A stretch of DNA of 37,905 bases, from contig NZ_GG657556.1 of the NCBI RefSeq assembly GCF_000157995.1, positions 461,111-499,015 of the forward strand. The letters run 5' to 3'. Origin of the DNA: Holdemania filiformis DSM 12042 (GTDB taxonomy: Bacteria > Bacillota_I > Bacilli_A > Erysipelotrichales > Erysipelotrichaceae). The notes beneath the pieces are model-generated. The model searched no databases, was not told the origin of the DNA, and saw nothing but the letters and a program-made list of their open reading frames with translations. This document shows positions 25,320 to 33,138 of this stretch, in pieces; the stretch's first letter is position 1, and every line of letters starts with the position of its first letter. The position numbers and the translations under genes were made by a program.

Positions 25320-26168
25320 GTGGACGGAATTTGTTTAATTAATAAACCGGCAGGAATGACGTCGTTCGACGTCGTTTATCAGGTCCGTAAAGCCGCCGGC
25401 ATCAAGAGCGTCGGCCATACCGGAACCCTGGATCCGCAGGCGACGGGCGTTCTGGTCGTGCTGCTGGGCCGGGCCTGCAAGGCATTGCCGTATTTATCAG
25501 GCAAGACGAAGGAATACATCGCCGAGCTGACGCTGGGCACGAAAACCGATACCGGCGATATCTGGGGCAAACCGTTGGAAACCAGACCGGCGATCAAGCT
25601 TGAACCGGGTCAGATAAAGGCTGTGCTGAACAGCTTCTTAGGCGTTTCAATGCAGCTGCCGCCGATGGTGTCCGCCATCAAAAAGGACGGCAGAAAGCTG
25701 TATGAATATGCCCGTGAGGGCGTGGAGGTCGAACGGGAAAAACGGCCTGTCGAGATCATCGAAATCGAGCTTTTGCAAGTTGCGTCGAGCATCCGGTTCC
25801 GTGTCGTTTGTTCTAACGGAACTTATGTACGCACCTTGTGCGAAGACATTGCGGAAAAACTGGGAACCGTGGGCACGATGAGCAGTCTGATCCGCACCCG
25901 GGCCTGCGGTTATACCCTGGATCAGTGCCAGCCGCTGGATGAGGTGAAGCAGGGACATTTTCAGCTTGTTTCCATCTATGACGGCATTGCCAGTCAATAT
26001 CCGCTGATAGAAGCGAATCCGGCGCAGATTCCAGATATTAAAAACGGCAAGCGTTTGCGTCTGGACAGCACGGAGCCTGTCGTCGGCGTCGTCAGCGAAA
26101 ATCAGGTGCTGGCGATGATGGAACGGCAGGAAGATGGAATTTACCGCTGCCTGCGGGGATTATGGTAG
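25320..26168 (+). CDS. truB: tRNA pseudouridine(55) synthase TruB
   Basis: This 282-residue enzyme makes pseudouridine 55 in the T-loop of tRNAs. The N-terminal GICLINKPAGMTSFDVV and the catalytic motif HTGTLDPQATGVL with D38 are diagnostic, as is the later RVVCSNGTYVRTLCEDI. I chose the GTG at 25320 because GGAG lies 7 bases upstream and conserved sequence begins right after; an ATG at 25266 is within the promoter -35. The gene starts an operon with ribF, rsmF and a RelA-like gene. Confidence 0.96.
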   Translation: MDGICLINKPAGMTSFDVVYQVRKAAGIKSVGHTGTLDPQATGVLVVLLGRACKALPYLSGKTKEYIAELTLGTKTDTGDIWGKPLETRPAIKLEPGQIKAVLNSFLGVSMQLPPMVSAIKKDGRKLYEYAREGVEVEREKRPVEIIEIELLQVASSIRFRVVCSNGTYVRTLCEDIAEKLGTVGTMSSLIRTRACGYTLDQCQPLDEVKQGHFQLVSIYDGIASQYPLIEANPAQIPDIKNGKRLRLDSTEPVVGVVSENQVLAMMERQEDGIYRCLRGLW

Positions 26169-26179
26169 GAGAAACATCA

Positions 26180-27118
26180 ATGAAAGTAGATATGATAAAA
26201 ACGCATGGCGAGCCGGTTCTGAATGAACCGGTCTGCGCCTGCATTGGCTATTTTGACGGTCTGCACCGGGGACACCGGGCGCTGATCGACGAAACGATCC
26301 GGCGGGCAAAGGCTGCCGGATGTGAAAGTGCGCTGATCACATTCTCCCCCGATCCGTGGATTACGATCGGACGGATGCAAAAGGTCCAGCATTTAACGAC
26401 GTTGCAGCAGCGCATTGAGCTGGCGGGCAAAATGGGAATCGACCGGGTGATCGTACTGGACTTCGTTAAGGAAATGGCCGAGCTTTCACCTTCAGAGTTC
26501 ATTGATATGCTGGCGGAACACTGCCGTTTGAAGGCGTTGATCTGCGGATTTGATTTTCATTATGGAAAGTTCGGCAGCGGCAGTGTGGAAACGCTCAAAG
26601 CCGAGGCCGCCGGACGGTTCGACGTCGTCGTGATTGAAGCGGTCAACGATCAGGGAGATAAGATCAGTTCCTCGCGGATCAGCCGCTGTCTGGAACAGGG
26701 CGATGTGGCGGAAGCCGGACGGCTGTTAGGCTATCCCTATGAAATCCGCGGCGTGGTTGTGCATGGCCGTCAGAAGGGCCGCGAGTGGGGGTTCCCCACC
26801 GCAAATTTAAAGACCGAGGAGGAAACGCTGCTGCCGTTAGGCGGAGTGTATGCCGGCGAGGCGGAAAGCGGAGGACGGAGCTGGAAGGCAATGATCAATA
26901 TTGGACATAATCCAACCTGCAATCCAGTCCGCGAGCTGTCGGTCGAAGCTAATCTGTTGGACTGTGCGGAAGATTTTTACGATCAGCCGATGCGGCTGCG
27001 CTTTTACAAACGGCTGCGGACGGAGCGGCAGTTTGCTTCATTGCAGGAACTGATCGAGCAGCTTCACCGCGATCAGCAGGCTGTCCGCGACTATTTTCAG
27101 GAACTGCGCGATGAATGA
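26180..27118 (+). CDS. ribF: Bifunctional riboflavin kinase / FAD synthetase RibF
   Basis: This 312-residue enzyme phosphorylates riboflavin to FMN and adenylates it to FAD. The N-terminal nucleotidyltransferase domain has GYFDGLHRGHRALI and SSSRI-type motif SSRISRCLEQGD. The C-terminal kinase domain has GREWGFPTANLKTE and GVYAGEA. AGGAG precedes the ATG at 26180; an upstream ATG at 26162 overlaps the end of truB and lacks a site. The order truB-ribF is classical. FAD from this enzyme would also supply the flavoprotein at 5512. Confidence 0.96.
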   Translation: MKVDMIKTHGEPVLNEPVCACIGYFDGLHRGHRALIDETIRRAKAAGCESALITFSPDPWITIGRMQKVQHLTTLQQRIELAGKMGIDRVIVLDFVKEMAELSPSEFIDMLAEHCRLKALICGFDFHYGKFGSGSVETLKAEAAGRFDVVVIEAVNDQGDKISSSRISRCLEQGDVAEAGRLLGYPYEIRGVVVHGRQKGREWGFPTANLKTEEETLLPLGGVYAGEAESGGRSWKAMINIGHNPTCNPVRELSVEANLLDCAEDFYDQPMRLRFYKRLRTERQFASLQELIEQLHRDQQAVRDYFQELRDE

Positions 27119-28442
27119 ACAATTTTTAGCGCGGATGCGGGAGCTGCTGGGGCCGGATTATGACGCTTACGTTGAAACCCTGAACAACCCGCCGTTTCGC
27201 GGGTTGCGCGCCAATTTGTTAAAAATCCAGCCGGATGCCTTAGTCAAGCGTCAATTTGCTTCCTTGTCGCCGTCGCCGTTTGCCCGGGAAGGCTTTGTGC
27301 TGACCGGTTCGGAAACAGGACTGGGCAATCATATTTATCATCGCCAGGGATTGTTTTACATGCAGGAGCCGTCAGCCTCATCGGCGGTGACTATTCTGGA
27401 TCCGCAGCCGGGCGACTGGGTGCTGGATTTATGCGCGGCGCCGGGCGGGAAAAGTACGCAGATTGCGGCGCGGATCGGTCAGTCCGGTTTTTTGATCGCG
27501 AATGAAATCGACGGCGGCCGGGCGCGCGTCTTGATGAGCAATCTGGAACGCTTGGGCGTCAGCGAAGCGATGATAACCCATGCTTCCCCGGAACGGCTGT
27601 GTCCGCAGCTTGGCGGCTGGATGGACAAAGTGTTGGTCGACGCTCCCTGCAGCGGTGAAGGTATGTTTAAGAAGGAAGACCGGGCGCTGGCTGACTGGAG
27701 CGTCGAACATGTCCGGGCCTGTGGCCAGCGGCAGCAGAAAATATTGGAATCGGCGGTATTCACGCTGAAGGAACAGGGAATTCTCGTCTATTCAACCTGC
27801 ACCTACGCGCCGGAGGAAAACGAACAGGTTATCGATCAGTTTCTGCGGAAGCATCCGGAAATGGAGCTGATTGACTGCGGCGTGGATTTTGGCCGGCCGG
27901 GTTTGTCAACCGGTCTGGTCGACGGTGCGAAGGTCCGGCGGATCTTTCCGATGGATCAAGGCGAAGGACACTTCGTTGCGAAGCTGCGTAAAACAGCGGC
28001 TCAGCCAGGTGTCCGTCCGCGCTTTGTCAAAAGCGCACCGCTGCCGTCAACCGTCCGGGAGTTTCTCAGCGGTCAGCTGACGGATCTTTCTGATCTGCAT
28101 TTCCATCTTGAGCAAGACCGGCTGTCTTTGATGCGCCATGAATTTATCCAGCTGGAGAACATTCCGGTGCTGCGGCAGGGCGTTATGGCCGGGGAAATCG
28201 TCAAAAATCGAGTGGAGCCGCACCATCATTTCTATATGTCCGCTCTGCTTCAGGACCGGTTTAAGAACACCGCGGGGCTTAATGAAAATCAGCTTGCGCA
28301 ATATTTGCAGGGGCTGCCGTTAACTGCCGCTGCCCCGCGCGGTTTTCTCTGCCTGAGTTATGAAGGCTATCCCGTCGGCTTTGGCAAGAGCGACGGCACC
28401 GTGATTAAAAATAAATATCCCAAAGGACTGCGCACACGCTGA
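27111..28442 (+). CDS. NOP2/Sun-family RNA m5C methyltransferase (RsmF/YebU-like)
   Basis: This 443-residue enzyme methylates cytosine C5 in rRNA (or tRNA) using S-adenosylmethionine. The SAM-binding motif is LDLCAAPGGKSTQIA, followed by VLVDAPCSGEGMFKK and YSTCTYAPEENE, which carry the two cysteines of the NOP2/Sun mechanism. The C-terminal 150 residues have the RsmF-type extension, ending in a PUA-like region (FLCLSYEGYPVGFGKSD). It overlaps ribF by 8 bases. Confidence 0.9.
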   Translation: MNEQFLARMRELLGPDYDAYVETLNNPPFRGLRANLLKIQPDALVKRQFASLSPSPFAREGFVLTGSETGLGNHIYHRQGLFYMQEPSASSAVTILDPQPGDWVLDLCAAPGGKSTQIAARIGQSGFLIANEIDGGRARVLMSNLERLGVSEAMITHASPERLCPQLGGWMDKVLVDAPCSGEGMFKKEDRALADWSVEHVRACGQRQQKILESAVFTLKEQGILVYSTCTYAPEENEQVIDQFLRKHPEMELIDCGVDFGRPGLSTGLVDGAKVRRIFPMDQGEGHFVAKLRKTAAQPGVRPRFVKSAPLPSTVREFLSGQLTDLSDLHFHLEQDRLSLMRHEFIQLENIPVLRQGVMAGEIVKNRVEPHHHFYMSALLQDRFKNTAGLNENQLAQYLQGLPLTAAAPRGFLCLSYEGYPVGFGKSDGTVIKNKYPKGLRTR

Positions 28443-28456
28443 AGGAGGCTGATCCC

Positions 28457-29830
28457 ATGCGTCTTGAACTGTTCGATTTGATCGACGATTCGGTCAAACT
28501 GCTGGAATTGAACAACCCGTCTTACCAATATGTCGAAGGAGCGATTAAGGGCTGCTTCGAGCATCTTCTGGAAGACTATATGGATTATGTCGTCGGCTTC
28601 AGCTCGCGGATAAAATCAATCGGCTCGCTGAAAGAAAAAATGATCCGCAACAAATACTATCTGCAGTTTTCAACAGGCGAGGAAGTTCTCAATTTCCTTC
28701 CCGATCTGATCGGCCTGACCGTAGAATGCCGCTTTATCAGCGATGAAAACCGGATTTACCAGGCGATCCGCCATCATTTCAGCTTTGTCGAAGATCAGGA
28801 ATATGCCCAATGCATGCTTTATCCGGATCTCTGTCTGAATCTGGCGATGCCCCAGCCCCAGCTGCAGCGCAACGGCTTTACGATTTACCGGATCGACGGT
28901 TATTATTTGTTCAACGGCCGCAAAGTGAATTTTGAGCTGCAGATCAAATCCATGGTGCATTCCTTCTGGAGCGAGATCGAGCATCAGGTCGTTTATAAAA
29001 ATACCCAGTATGTGATGTTCGACAGCTTTATGAAAGACATACTGGCTTCGATCCGCGATAATCTGGATGTCGTCGATCACCAGCTGGAAATCGTCTATAC
29101 CCAGATTCTCAACCAGAATAAAGACAAAGATATCGGCATGAGCGAACGGGGTTTCAAGATGTTTATGGCGAAATCGATCAGCGATCTGTACGCGATCAAA
29201 ATGATTGAGTCGATCGGATTTACGACCGATTTCAAGAAATGCAGCGCCGTGCTCAGCCAGTATATCTATATTAAAGACTTCGTTCAGTCGGACCAGCCGC
29301 AGCAGAAAATGGTCGAATATTTCGAACATTTCAATCTGTTGAAAATCAGCGATCTTGATTTCACGGAACCGATTACGCTCGAAAAAGAATTTATCCATTA
29401 CGATCCGTTCTGCGATGTGCTCGGCCGGTATTGGCAAAGCATCATCAACATTGATTTTGAGTGGCATGTGTTCTTCGTTATGCTTTTCGCGATCCAGCCG
29501 GGCAACAATATCCAGGACTTCACGATGTTTGTCGAAGTGCTGAAATCATTGATTGTCAACCGCTTCTGGTACGAAAAGAAATTCACTGCGCTGGACAACG
29601 TCAGCGCTCAGACGATCCGTGACGATCTGCTGCGGTGCGTCGCGGAAGCGATGGTGGAGGTCGGCAAGGTCGAGATCATCCACGAAGACCGTCTGCTTCA
29701 GATTATGGAATTATTTCATGAGGAAATCGACCGTCTGGACGAGATGTTGGAAAGTCTGGAGGAATATCAGCTGCAGCGCAAGGATATCCTTACGCATCTG
29801 AAGCATAAAATCTGCGCCCTGTTTTATTGA
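28457..29830 (+). CDS. Divergent RelA/SpoT synthetase-fold protein with a long C-terminal region
   Basis: This is a 457-residue protein. Residues about 25-185 have the pattern of the (p)ppGpp synthetase domain: SSRIKSIGSLKEKM (R51, K53, S54), PDLIGLTVECRF (D83), NFELQIKS (E160, Q162) and FWSEIEHQVVYK (H176, Y180, K181). The Arg of the usual G-I-R motif after D83 is replaced by Thr88. The Y-R-S-x-H guanosine-binding motif is not present; NGFTIYRIDGYY stands in its place. So a changed nucleotide substrate or loss of activity is possible. The remaining 270 residues are helix-rich and unrecognised, with no HD, TGS or ACT domain. AAGGAGG precedes the ATG. It is the last gene of the truB operon. 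Confidence 0.7.
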   Translation: MRLELFDLIDDSVKLLELNNPSYQYVEGAIKGCFEHLLEDYMDYVVGFSSRIKSIGSLKEKMIRNKYYLQFSTGEEVLNFLPDLIGLTVECRFISDENRIYQAIRHHFSFVEDQEYAQCMLYPDLCLNLAMPQPQLQRNGFTIYRIDGYYLFNGRKVNFELQIKSMVHSFWSEIEHQVVYKNTQYVMFDSFMKDILASIRDNLDVVDHQLEIVYTQILNQNKDKDIGMSERGFKMFMAKSISDLYAIKMIESIGFTTDFKKCSAVLSQYIYIKDFVQSDQPQQKMVEYFEHFNLLKISDLDFTEPITLEKEFIHYDPFCDVLGRYWQSIINIDFEWHVFFVMLFAIQPGNNIQDFTMFVEVLKSLIVNRFWYEKKFTALDNVSAQTIRDDLLRCVAEAMVEVGKVEIIHEDRLLQIMELFHEEIDRLDEMLESLEEYQLQRKDILTHLKHKICALFY

Positions 29831-29844
29831 TCTTCAAAACGCTC

Positions 29845-29871
29845 ATAACCGGGCTGCCTGCCGCATACAGT
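29845..29871 (+). promoter_or_regulatory. Sigma-E-like sporulation promoter candidate
   Basis: ATAAC at 29845-29849 and CATACAGT at 29864-29871 have a 14-base spacer and resemble the Bacillus sigma-E pattern (ATA-rich -35, CATACAnT -10). They precede a SpoIIIAH-like gene, and the spoIIIA operon is sigma-E dependent in Bacillus. Confidence 0.4.
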
Positions 29872-29894
29872 ACAAGTGAGCAGGAGGCCGTGAT

Positions 29895-30368
29895 ATGAAT
29901 AAACAGGCATTTGCATTTCTCACTTTATTTACATTGATTCTGATGCTTTCAATCTACTATGTGACGCTGCCGGCCGATCAGGGACAATTGAATCCCGATC
30001 AGCTTTTAACCGGACAGAACGAGGATCAGGATTCCCTGGCCACGATGCAGCAGCAGCTGCAGGACAAACATAATGCCCAGGCCCAGAATTCCCAGTCGAT
30101 CGTCGCGTCGCCGTCGGCCAGCACCGAAGAAAAACAGGACGCGCTGCAGCAGGCGGGACAGGTGGAACAAAACAAGAAGACTGAGGAAACGATTGTCGCT
30201 GCGCTGAGTCAGGCCGGAATGGAGGGCTGCGTCGCGGAGCTGGAGGATGAGGTCGTGCGGATCGGATGCCCGAAAACACTGGCAGGGGCGGAGAACGCCT
30301 CGAAGATTATGAAGATCGCCGCGGATCAGCTGCAGGATGAACGGGTGCCGGAAGTCACGTTCAAGTAG
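29895..30368 (+). CDS. SpoIIIAH-like membrane protein
   Basis: This 157-residue protein has an N-terminal membrane anchor (AFLTLFTLILMLSIYYVTLP, residues 6-25), a Gln-rich coiled linker and a C-terminal ring-forming domain of the YscJ/FliF type (from about residue 95, EETIVAALSQAGMEGCVAELEDE ... GCP). This is the layout of SpoIIIAH, which links mother cell and forespore during engulfment. It stands alone, without the other spoIIIA genes, so it may be a stand-alone paralogue. AGGAGG precedes the ATG. Confidence 0.75.
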   Translation: MNKQAFAFLTLFTLILMLSIYYVTLPADQGQLNPDQLLTGQNEDQDSLATMQQQLQDKHNAQAQNSQSIVASPSASTEEKQDALQQAGQVEQNKKTEETIVAALSQAGMEGCVAELEDEVVRIGCPKTLAGAENASKIMKIAADQLQDERVPEVTFK

Positions 30369-30402
30369 GCTCGCTAAAAATAAAAACCCCGTTTCATTTT
30401 CT

Positions 30403-30431
30403 TTGGCATCTTGGGCTTTCTCTGGTATAAT
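30403..30431 (+). promoter_or_regulatory. Strong promoter of the Asp23/YloU-like gene
   Basis: TTGGCA at 30403-30408 and TATAAT at 30426-30431, 17-base spacer, with TGG before the -10. This is one of the best housekeeping promoters in the window. Confidence 0.88.
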
Positions 30432-30453
30432 AGGAACAAAGAAGGTGAATGAA

Positions 30454-30783
30454 TTGGCTCAGGAATATATTCAGATTAAAGAAAAAGACGAAGGCACAGG
30501 CCTGATCGCCTTATCAAAAGGTGTATTTGAAACGATTGCCCAGATCTCGATCGACGACGTCGACCAGGCGTATGCCATCGAACCGACAACGCTGAAGAAA
30601 CCGATTCAATGCAAAATCGCAAACAACCGTTTAAACGTTATGGCGGAAATCAAAGTGAAATACGGAGCCAACGTGAATGCGGTCTGCGAAACGCTGCAGG
30701 ATCGGATCTATCAGAATATTCTGCAGATGACCAGCCTGAAATGCAATCTGGTTGACGTCAAGGTCGTTGGATTTCTCTTTTAA
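30454..30783 (+). CDS. Asp23/Gls24-family (YloU-like) protein
   Basis: This 109-residue protein has the DUF322 pattern: ALSKGVFETIAQISIDDVDQ near the start and a C-terminal VNVDVKV-like segment (KCNLVDVKVVGFLF). The family comprises abundant membrane-associated or cell-envelope stress proteins of Gram-positives. I chose a TTG start at 30454 behind AAGGTGA, giving a start much like the infB one; a longer in-frame reading from 30337 crosses the promoter and is rejected. It is monocistronic, between a promoter and a terminator. Confidence 0.85.
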   Translation: MAQEYIQIKEKDEGTGLIALSKGVFETIAQISIDDVDQAYAIEPTTLKKPIQCKIANNRLNVMAEIKVKYGANVNAVCETLQDRIYQNILQMTSLKCNLVDVKVVGFLF

Positions 30784-30788
30784 CAAAC

Positions 30789-30820
30789 AGCCGGATTTCA
30801 TTCCGGTTTTTTCTTTTTTT
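30789..30820 (+). terminator. Rho-independent terminator after the Asp23-like gene
   Basis: AGCCGGA (30789-30795) pairs with TCCGGTT (30802-30808, one G-T wobble), followed by T-rich sequence. The ribosome binding site of the next gene follows at once, so some read-through is likely. Confidence 0.75.
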
Positions 30821-30835
30821 CGGGAGGTATCGTAA

Positions 30836-31240
30836 ATGAATACAGAATGCTTCAGAGTGCTGCCGGGACAGGATCTGGCGGAGACGATCGAACGCTATTG
30901 CGCTGAGCGTCAGATTCAGGCTGCGGCGGTTGTGGCCTGCGCCGGCTGCTTGAGCCTCGTCCGGTTCCGGATGGCTGACGGCGTTACGATTTATGAAAAA
31001 CAAGTGGACGCGGAGATTGTTTCGCTCAGCGGTACGATCAGCGAGCAGGGGATGCATGTGCATATCAGCGTCTGCGATCAGGATCTGCATACGTTCGGCG
31101 GGCACCTGACGTCTGGCTGCCTTGTCAACACGACGGCGGAGATCGTTCTGCTTCGCTTGGATGGTTGGCGGCTGACGCGGAAGCCGGACCCGTTGACCGG
31201 GTATGACGAACTGAACGCGGAAAGGATCGGTGAAGCGTAA
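30836..31240 (+). CDS. PPC-domain (DUF296) protein
   Basis: This 134-residue protein has the plant-and-prokaryote-conserved (PCC/PPC) fold. The signature is MHVHISVCDQD followed by FGGHLTSGCLVNTTAEIVL, whose histidines bind metal in some solved members. No AT-hook is present, as in other bacterial members. The biological role of bacterial PPC proteins is poorly defined. GGGAGGT precedes the ATG by 8 bases. The stop codon shares one base with the start of the patatin gene. Confidence 0.85.
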   Translation: MNTECFRVLPGQDLAETIERYCAERQIQAAAVVACAGCLSLVRFRMADGVTIYEKQVDAEIVSLSGTISEQGMHVHISVCDQDLHTFGGHLTSGCLVNTTAEIVLLRLDGWRLTRKPDPLTGYDELNAERIGEA

Positions 31241-32094
31241 TGCAAGAAACAAAGATCGGCCTGGTGCTGGAGGGCGGAGGCATGCGCGGTGTGTATACGG
31301 CGGGCGTGCTGGACGCATTTTTAGACGCCGGTCTGGAATTTGACGGGACGCTGGGCGTTTCCGCCGGCAGCTGCCACGCCGCGAGCTTTTTATCGAAACA
31401 GCGCGGCCGGGCTTACCGCGTCAATGTCAGCTATCTCAACGATTGGCGCTATTGCAGCGTGCGTTCGTGGCTGACGACCGGGGATTTTTTTGGTGCGAAA
31501 ATGCTTTATGACACGATTCCCAATCAGCTGGATTTGTATGACCATGCCGCATTTGCGCAGCGCCGGGGCTGGTTTCGGGCGGTGGTGACCAATCTGGCCA
31601 GCGGCGAAGCAGAATATCCGCTCATCGAAGATCTGCATCGCGATATCCGCTGGCTGCAGGCTTCCAGCTCGCTGCCATTGTTGTCGCGCACAGTCGAAAT
31701 TGAAGGTCAGGAATATCTGGACGGCGGGATCAGCGATTCGATTCCGGTCAAGGAAGCGATGCGCCTGGGCTGCGAAAAGAACGTCATCGTACTGACGCAG
31801 TGCGCTGAATACCGGAAAAAGCCGAATGAACTCATGCCATTGATCCGCACGAAATACCGCCGCTATCCGAAGCTGATCGAGCAGATGGCAACCCGTCATC
31901 TGCGTTATAATGAAACGCTTGAGGAAATCGAAGCGTTAAAAGCGCAGGGCAAGGTATTGGTAATCCAGCCGCAAAAGCCGGTCGTTATCGGCCGCTTGGA
32001 AAAGGACCGCAGCGAGCTGCATGCCTTATACCGCGCGGGCGTTGAAGACGGCGCGGCTCAGGCGGAGACGCTGCGGGAGTTTATGCAGCGCTGA
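31240..32094 (+). CDS. Patatin-like phospholipase (YjjU/RssA type)
   Basis: This 284-residue serine lipid hydrolase has the oxyanion motif GGGMRG at residues 13-18, the nucleophile elbow GVSAGS, and the catalytic Asp in YLDGGISDSIP, completing the Ser-Asp dyad. The C-terminal region has the CAEYRKKP and KTKYRRYPKL-like segments of the YjjU group. It lacks a signal peptide and is probably cytoplasmic. It overlaps the PPC gene by one base (TAATG), so the two are coupled. The natural substrate is unknown. Confidence 0.9.
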   Translation: MQETKIGLVLEGGGMRGVYTAGVLDAFLDAGLEFDGTLGVSAGSCHAASFLSKQRGRAYRVNVSYLNDWRYCSVRSWLTTGDFFGAKMLYDTIPNQLDLYDHAAFAQRRGWFRAVVTNLASGEAEYPLIEDLHRDIRWLQASSSLPLLSRTVEIEGQEYLDGGISDSIPVKEAMRLGCEKNVIVLTQCAEYRKKPNELMPLIRTKYRRYPKLIEQMATRHLRYNETLEEIEALKAQGKVLVIQPQKPVVIGRLEKDRSELHALYRAGVEDGAAQAETLREFMQR

Positions 32095-32188
32095 AGCTGA
32101 CCGCGGGGCGATCCGCACTTCATTTCGGTCGTTATGCAGGCTTGTGGCGCAAAACATTCCGCAGCCGGATAAGTTTTGGAAAAAACCT

Positions 32189-32217
32189 TTGACAAGCCGT
32201 GTGTTCCATGGTAAAGT
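32189..32217 (+). promoter_or_regulatory. Promoter of the infC-rpmI-rplT operon
   Basis: Perfect TTGACA at 32189-32194, a 17-base spacer and TAAAGT at 32212-32217 with TGG before it. Transcription would start near 32224. Bases 32095-32188 show nothing else I can support. Confidence 0.85.
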
Positions 32218-32223
32218 AAACAA

Positions 32224-32353
32224 GCAAAGAAAAAGTATGTAGAAAGTAGAAGTGCCCCTTCTCACCTGATGTCCTTCAGACTTGGGTTGACGCTGCAAAC
32301 ACAAAGAGAACTGTGTAAGTAGAAGCGGGTATTCTAGGAGTACCTGCTTTTTT
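32224..32353 (+). ncRNA. infC-operon leader with terminator/antiterminator choice (L20-leader type)
   Basis: The 130-base leader ends in an intrinsic terminator (32324-32353). AAGTAGAAG occurs twice, at 32244-32252 and 32317-32325. CCCCTTCT at 32255-32262 can pair its CTTCT half with the first copy (a local 5-bp hairpin). Alternatively, with the preceding TG, it can pair with AGAAG-C-GGGTA at 32321-32331, which would break the terminator stem. The first copy thus acts as an anti-antiterminator. This matches in layout the ribosomal protein L20-controlled leaders of Firmicutes; family membership is inferred. Confidence 0.7.
32324..32353 (+). terminator. Attenuator terminator upstream of infC
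   Basis: AGCGGGTA (32324-32331) pairs with TACCTGCT (32341-32348, one G-T), followed by six T residues, and lies 20 bases before the infC start. It can stop transcription before the operon is read. Confidence 0.85.
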
Positions 32354-32373
32354 GCAATATGGAGGTGTCGTTT

Positions 32374-32901
32374 ATTAGCAAGAAAGTCATGACCAACGAT
32401 GATCTGGTCAATGAAAACATTCGTTTCAAAGAAGTCTTAGTCATTGGCCCAAAAGGAGAGCAGCTAGGCGTGATGATGCGCCGGGAAGCCCTGGAAAAAG
32501 CCTACGATTATGAACTTGATCTGCTGTGTGTCGCTCCGAATGGAAATCCGCCGGTCTGCAAGATTGTCGATTATGGACGGTATCGTTTTGAGTCGCAGAA
32601 AAAGGCGAAAGAAGCCAAGCGGAATCAGCATGTCACAGAGGTTAAACCCATGCGCTTATCCCCGGTTATTGATACGCACGATTTTGATACGAAGCTTCGT
32701 CAGGCCCGCAACTGGGTTGAAGACGGAATGAAGGTCAAGATTGATATGCGCTTTCGAGGCCGTCTGATCACGCGCCTGGAGGTCGGCAAAAAGGTTATGA
32801 ATAGCTTCGTCGAACAGATGTCGGATATTGCGTCCGTTGAAAAGGCTCCGGCCCTGGAAGGCAATACGATGTCTGTGGTTCTGACACCGAAGAAGAAATA
32901 A
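32374..32901 (+). CDS. infC: Translation initiation factor IF-3
   Basis: This 175-residue factor prevents subunit joining and checks the initiation codon. NDDLVNENIRFKEVLVIGPKGEQLG is the typical N-terminal domain (only part quoted in other families), with the lysine-rich linker and the C-terminal domain MRFRGRLITRLEVGKKVM. I choose the rare ATT start at 32374: GGAGGTG at 32361-32367 sits 6 bases upstream and conserved sequence (SKKVMTND) begins there. An ATG at 32359 overlaps that site. An AUU start makes infC sensitive to IF-3 itself (autocontrol), as known in many bacteria. Confidence 0.95.
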   Translation: MSKKVMTNDDLVNENIRFKEVLVIGPKGEQLGVMMRREALEKAYDYELDLLCVAPNGNPPVCKIVDYGRYRFESQKKAKEAKRNQHVTEVKPMRLSPVIDTHDFDTKLRQARNWVEDGMKVKIDMRFRGRLITRLEVGKKVMNSFVEQMSDIASVEKAPALEGNTMSVVLTPKKK

Positions 32902-32923
32902 AAAAGTATAGGAGGACTTGATT

Positions 32924-33118
32924 ATGCCAAAGATGAAAACAAAAAAGGCGCTGGCAAAGCGTGTTAAAAGAACAGGCAGCGGAAAACTGAAGAGAAGCCA
33001 TGCTTATATCTCTCACTTTGCAGCAAACAAAACCCATAAACAGAAGGTACAGCTGAGAAAGTCGGCGCTGGTCGACAAGACCGACATGAAGCGGATCAAG
33101 TACCTGATTCAGGACTAA
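32924..33118 (+). CDS. rpmI: 50S ribosomal protein L35
   Basis: This 64-residue, very basic protein starts [20 protein letters not shown], the standard L35 N-terminus. AGGAGG at 32910-32915 precedes the ATG at 32924; an in-frame TTG six bases earlier is rejected. It lies 22 bases after infC. Confidence 0.97.
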   Translation: MPKMKTKKALAKRVKRTGSGKLKRSHAYISHFAANKTHKQKVQLRKSALVDKTDMKRIKYLIQD

Positions 33119-33138
33119 TTAGAGGAGGACGTTAGAAC

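Noticed and set aside
28670..29467. A 265-codon minus-strand frame inside the RelA-like gene.
   Set aside because: It is antisense to the RelA-like gene with no Shine-Dalgarno; composition is that of a shadow frame.
30337..30453. An upstream extension of the Asp23-like gene.
   Set aside because: It overlaps the SpoIIIAH-like gene and crosses the strong promoter at 30403-30431; the TTG at 30454 behind AAGGTGA fits the family.
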